Source of the DNA: Candidatus Latescibacterota bacterium
GTDB taxonomy: Bacteria > Latescibacterota > UBA2968
Direction: 5' to 3'
Assembly (NCBI GenBank): GCA_022821275.1
Contig: JAJEDY010000072.1
Coordinates: 1 to 58,963 of the forward strand
Length of the DNA stretch: 58,963 nt
The translations under genes and the position numbers were made by a program. Positions 58,918-58,963 of this stretch are shown here, piece after piece. The first letter of the stretch is position 1. Each line of letters begins with the position of its first letter. The notes beneath the pieces were generated by a model. The model made no database searches. It had not been told where the DNA came from and saw only the letters and a program-made list of their open reading frames with translations.

Positions 58918-58963
58918 GGATTGGCAAGATAGACTCATCGGTTTGTATCTGTATATATGCCAG
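58916..58963 (+). CDS. Transposase, N-terminal 16 residues only
   Basis: ATG 58916, after AAAAAGGAG, opens a frame that runs off the right edge (MDWQDRLIGLYLYICQ). So short a piece does not allow a confident IS family assignment; the N-terminus is reminiscent of DDE transposases of the IS982 type, which is only an impression. Confidence 0.6.
   Translation, partial: MDWQDRLIGLYLYICQ

Larger units (their letters stand above)
58823..58963 (+). mobile_element. Left end of an insertion sequence inside the E1 gene
   Basis: The ThiF homology ends near 58822. Beyond it come a leader with nested inverted repeats and a new start codon at 58916, the organisation of a transposase gene near its terminus. 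The exact border and the target duplication cannot be seen because the other end is outside the window. Confidence 0.75.

Noticed and set aside
1-58963. CRISPR arrays, tRNA or rRNA genes
   Set aside because: No regularly spaced direct repeats, no tRNA cloverleaf with a TTCRANNC arm and no rRNA-like stretch was noticed on reading; a dedicated scan was not possible.

Overview
The window reads as chromosomal DNA of an uncultured Gram-negative (diderm) bacterium. The support is a complete RND efflux set (outer-membrane TolC, inner-membrane pump, lipoprotein adaptor), a bifunctional class A penicillin-binding protein and a bactofilin/M23 pair. A FlgD-type Ig domain and the mix of TauD, gamma-glutamyltransferase, Eis-like and DUF1932 genes would fit an FCB/Latescibacterota-like or Poribacteria-like lineage, but this is a weak inference; no rRNA or tRNA gene is present to settle it.

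Layout. (1) 1-8.4 kb, all on the + strand: the 3' end of an IS200/IS605-type tnpB, then a string of small accessory genes (dCTP deaminase-like, two Nudix hydrolases, two toxin-antitoxin pairs, DoxX, a phosphotransferase-like protein, a HAD protein, an Asp/Glu racemase-like protein, two GNAT acetyltransferases, a HIT protein). Two families of dispersed repeats are interspersed. (2) 8.4-20.1 kb: core functions. HflX converges on a minus-strand block of bactofilin, M23 peptidase, a DUF2227-like protein, a TolC/RND/adaptor efflux operon and Mrp. (3) 20.2-26.9 kb: REP-like hairpins, orphan HicB, a FitAB/VapBC pair and a 1725-residue exonuclease-RecQ-UvrD fusion. (4) 26.9-34.3 kb, minus strand: metabolic genes (aminotransferase, gamma-glutamyltransferase, zinc alcohol dehydrogenase, DUF1932 dehydrogenase, Eis-like GNAT, TauD-type dioxygenase) with a DUF4258/DUF2283 pair between them. 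(5) 34.4-44.1 kb, plus strand: GalU-like, GHMP sugar kinase, GT4 glycosyltransferase, a ThDP enzyme, PBP1A, a beta-propeller and an ankyrin protein. (6) 44.3-58.9 kb: a defence island.

The defence island is the notable part. A cysteine desulfurase, a DUF4007 protein, a large P-loop ATPase and a DndC/PAPS-reductase-like protein overlap head to tail and look like an SspABCD single-strand phosphorothioation module. They are followed, after a 50-bp gap, by an SF2 helicase, a GHKL ATPase and a single-HKD PLD nuclease, which is plausibly the restriction half (SspFGH-like, or an undescribed variant). Next comes an XRE repressor plus ImmA/IrrE metallopeptidase pair of the CapH/CapP type. It has an operator-like palindrome over its own promoter, and the same 11-bp core recurs at the promoter of the next operon. 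That operon encodes a bacterial ubiquitin-like conjugation set: a ubiquitin-like protein ending in Gly, an E2-like protein, and a JAMM peptidase-E1 fusion. The fusion gene is cut short at the right edge by an insertion sequence whose leader can fold over its transposase start codon.

How they may work together (inference): sulfur modification marks self DNA, the helicase/GHKL/PLD trio attacks unmarked DNA, and DNA-damage signals cleave the XRE repressor to switch on the ubiquitin-like operon. In this genome the last step is probably broken by the insertion.
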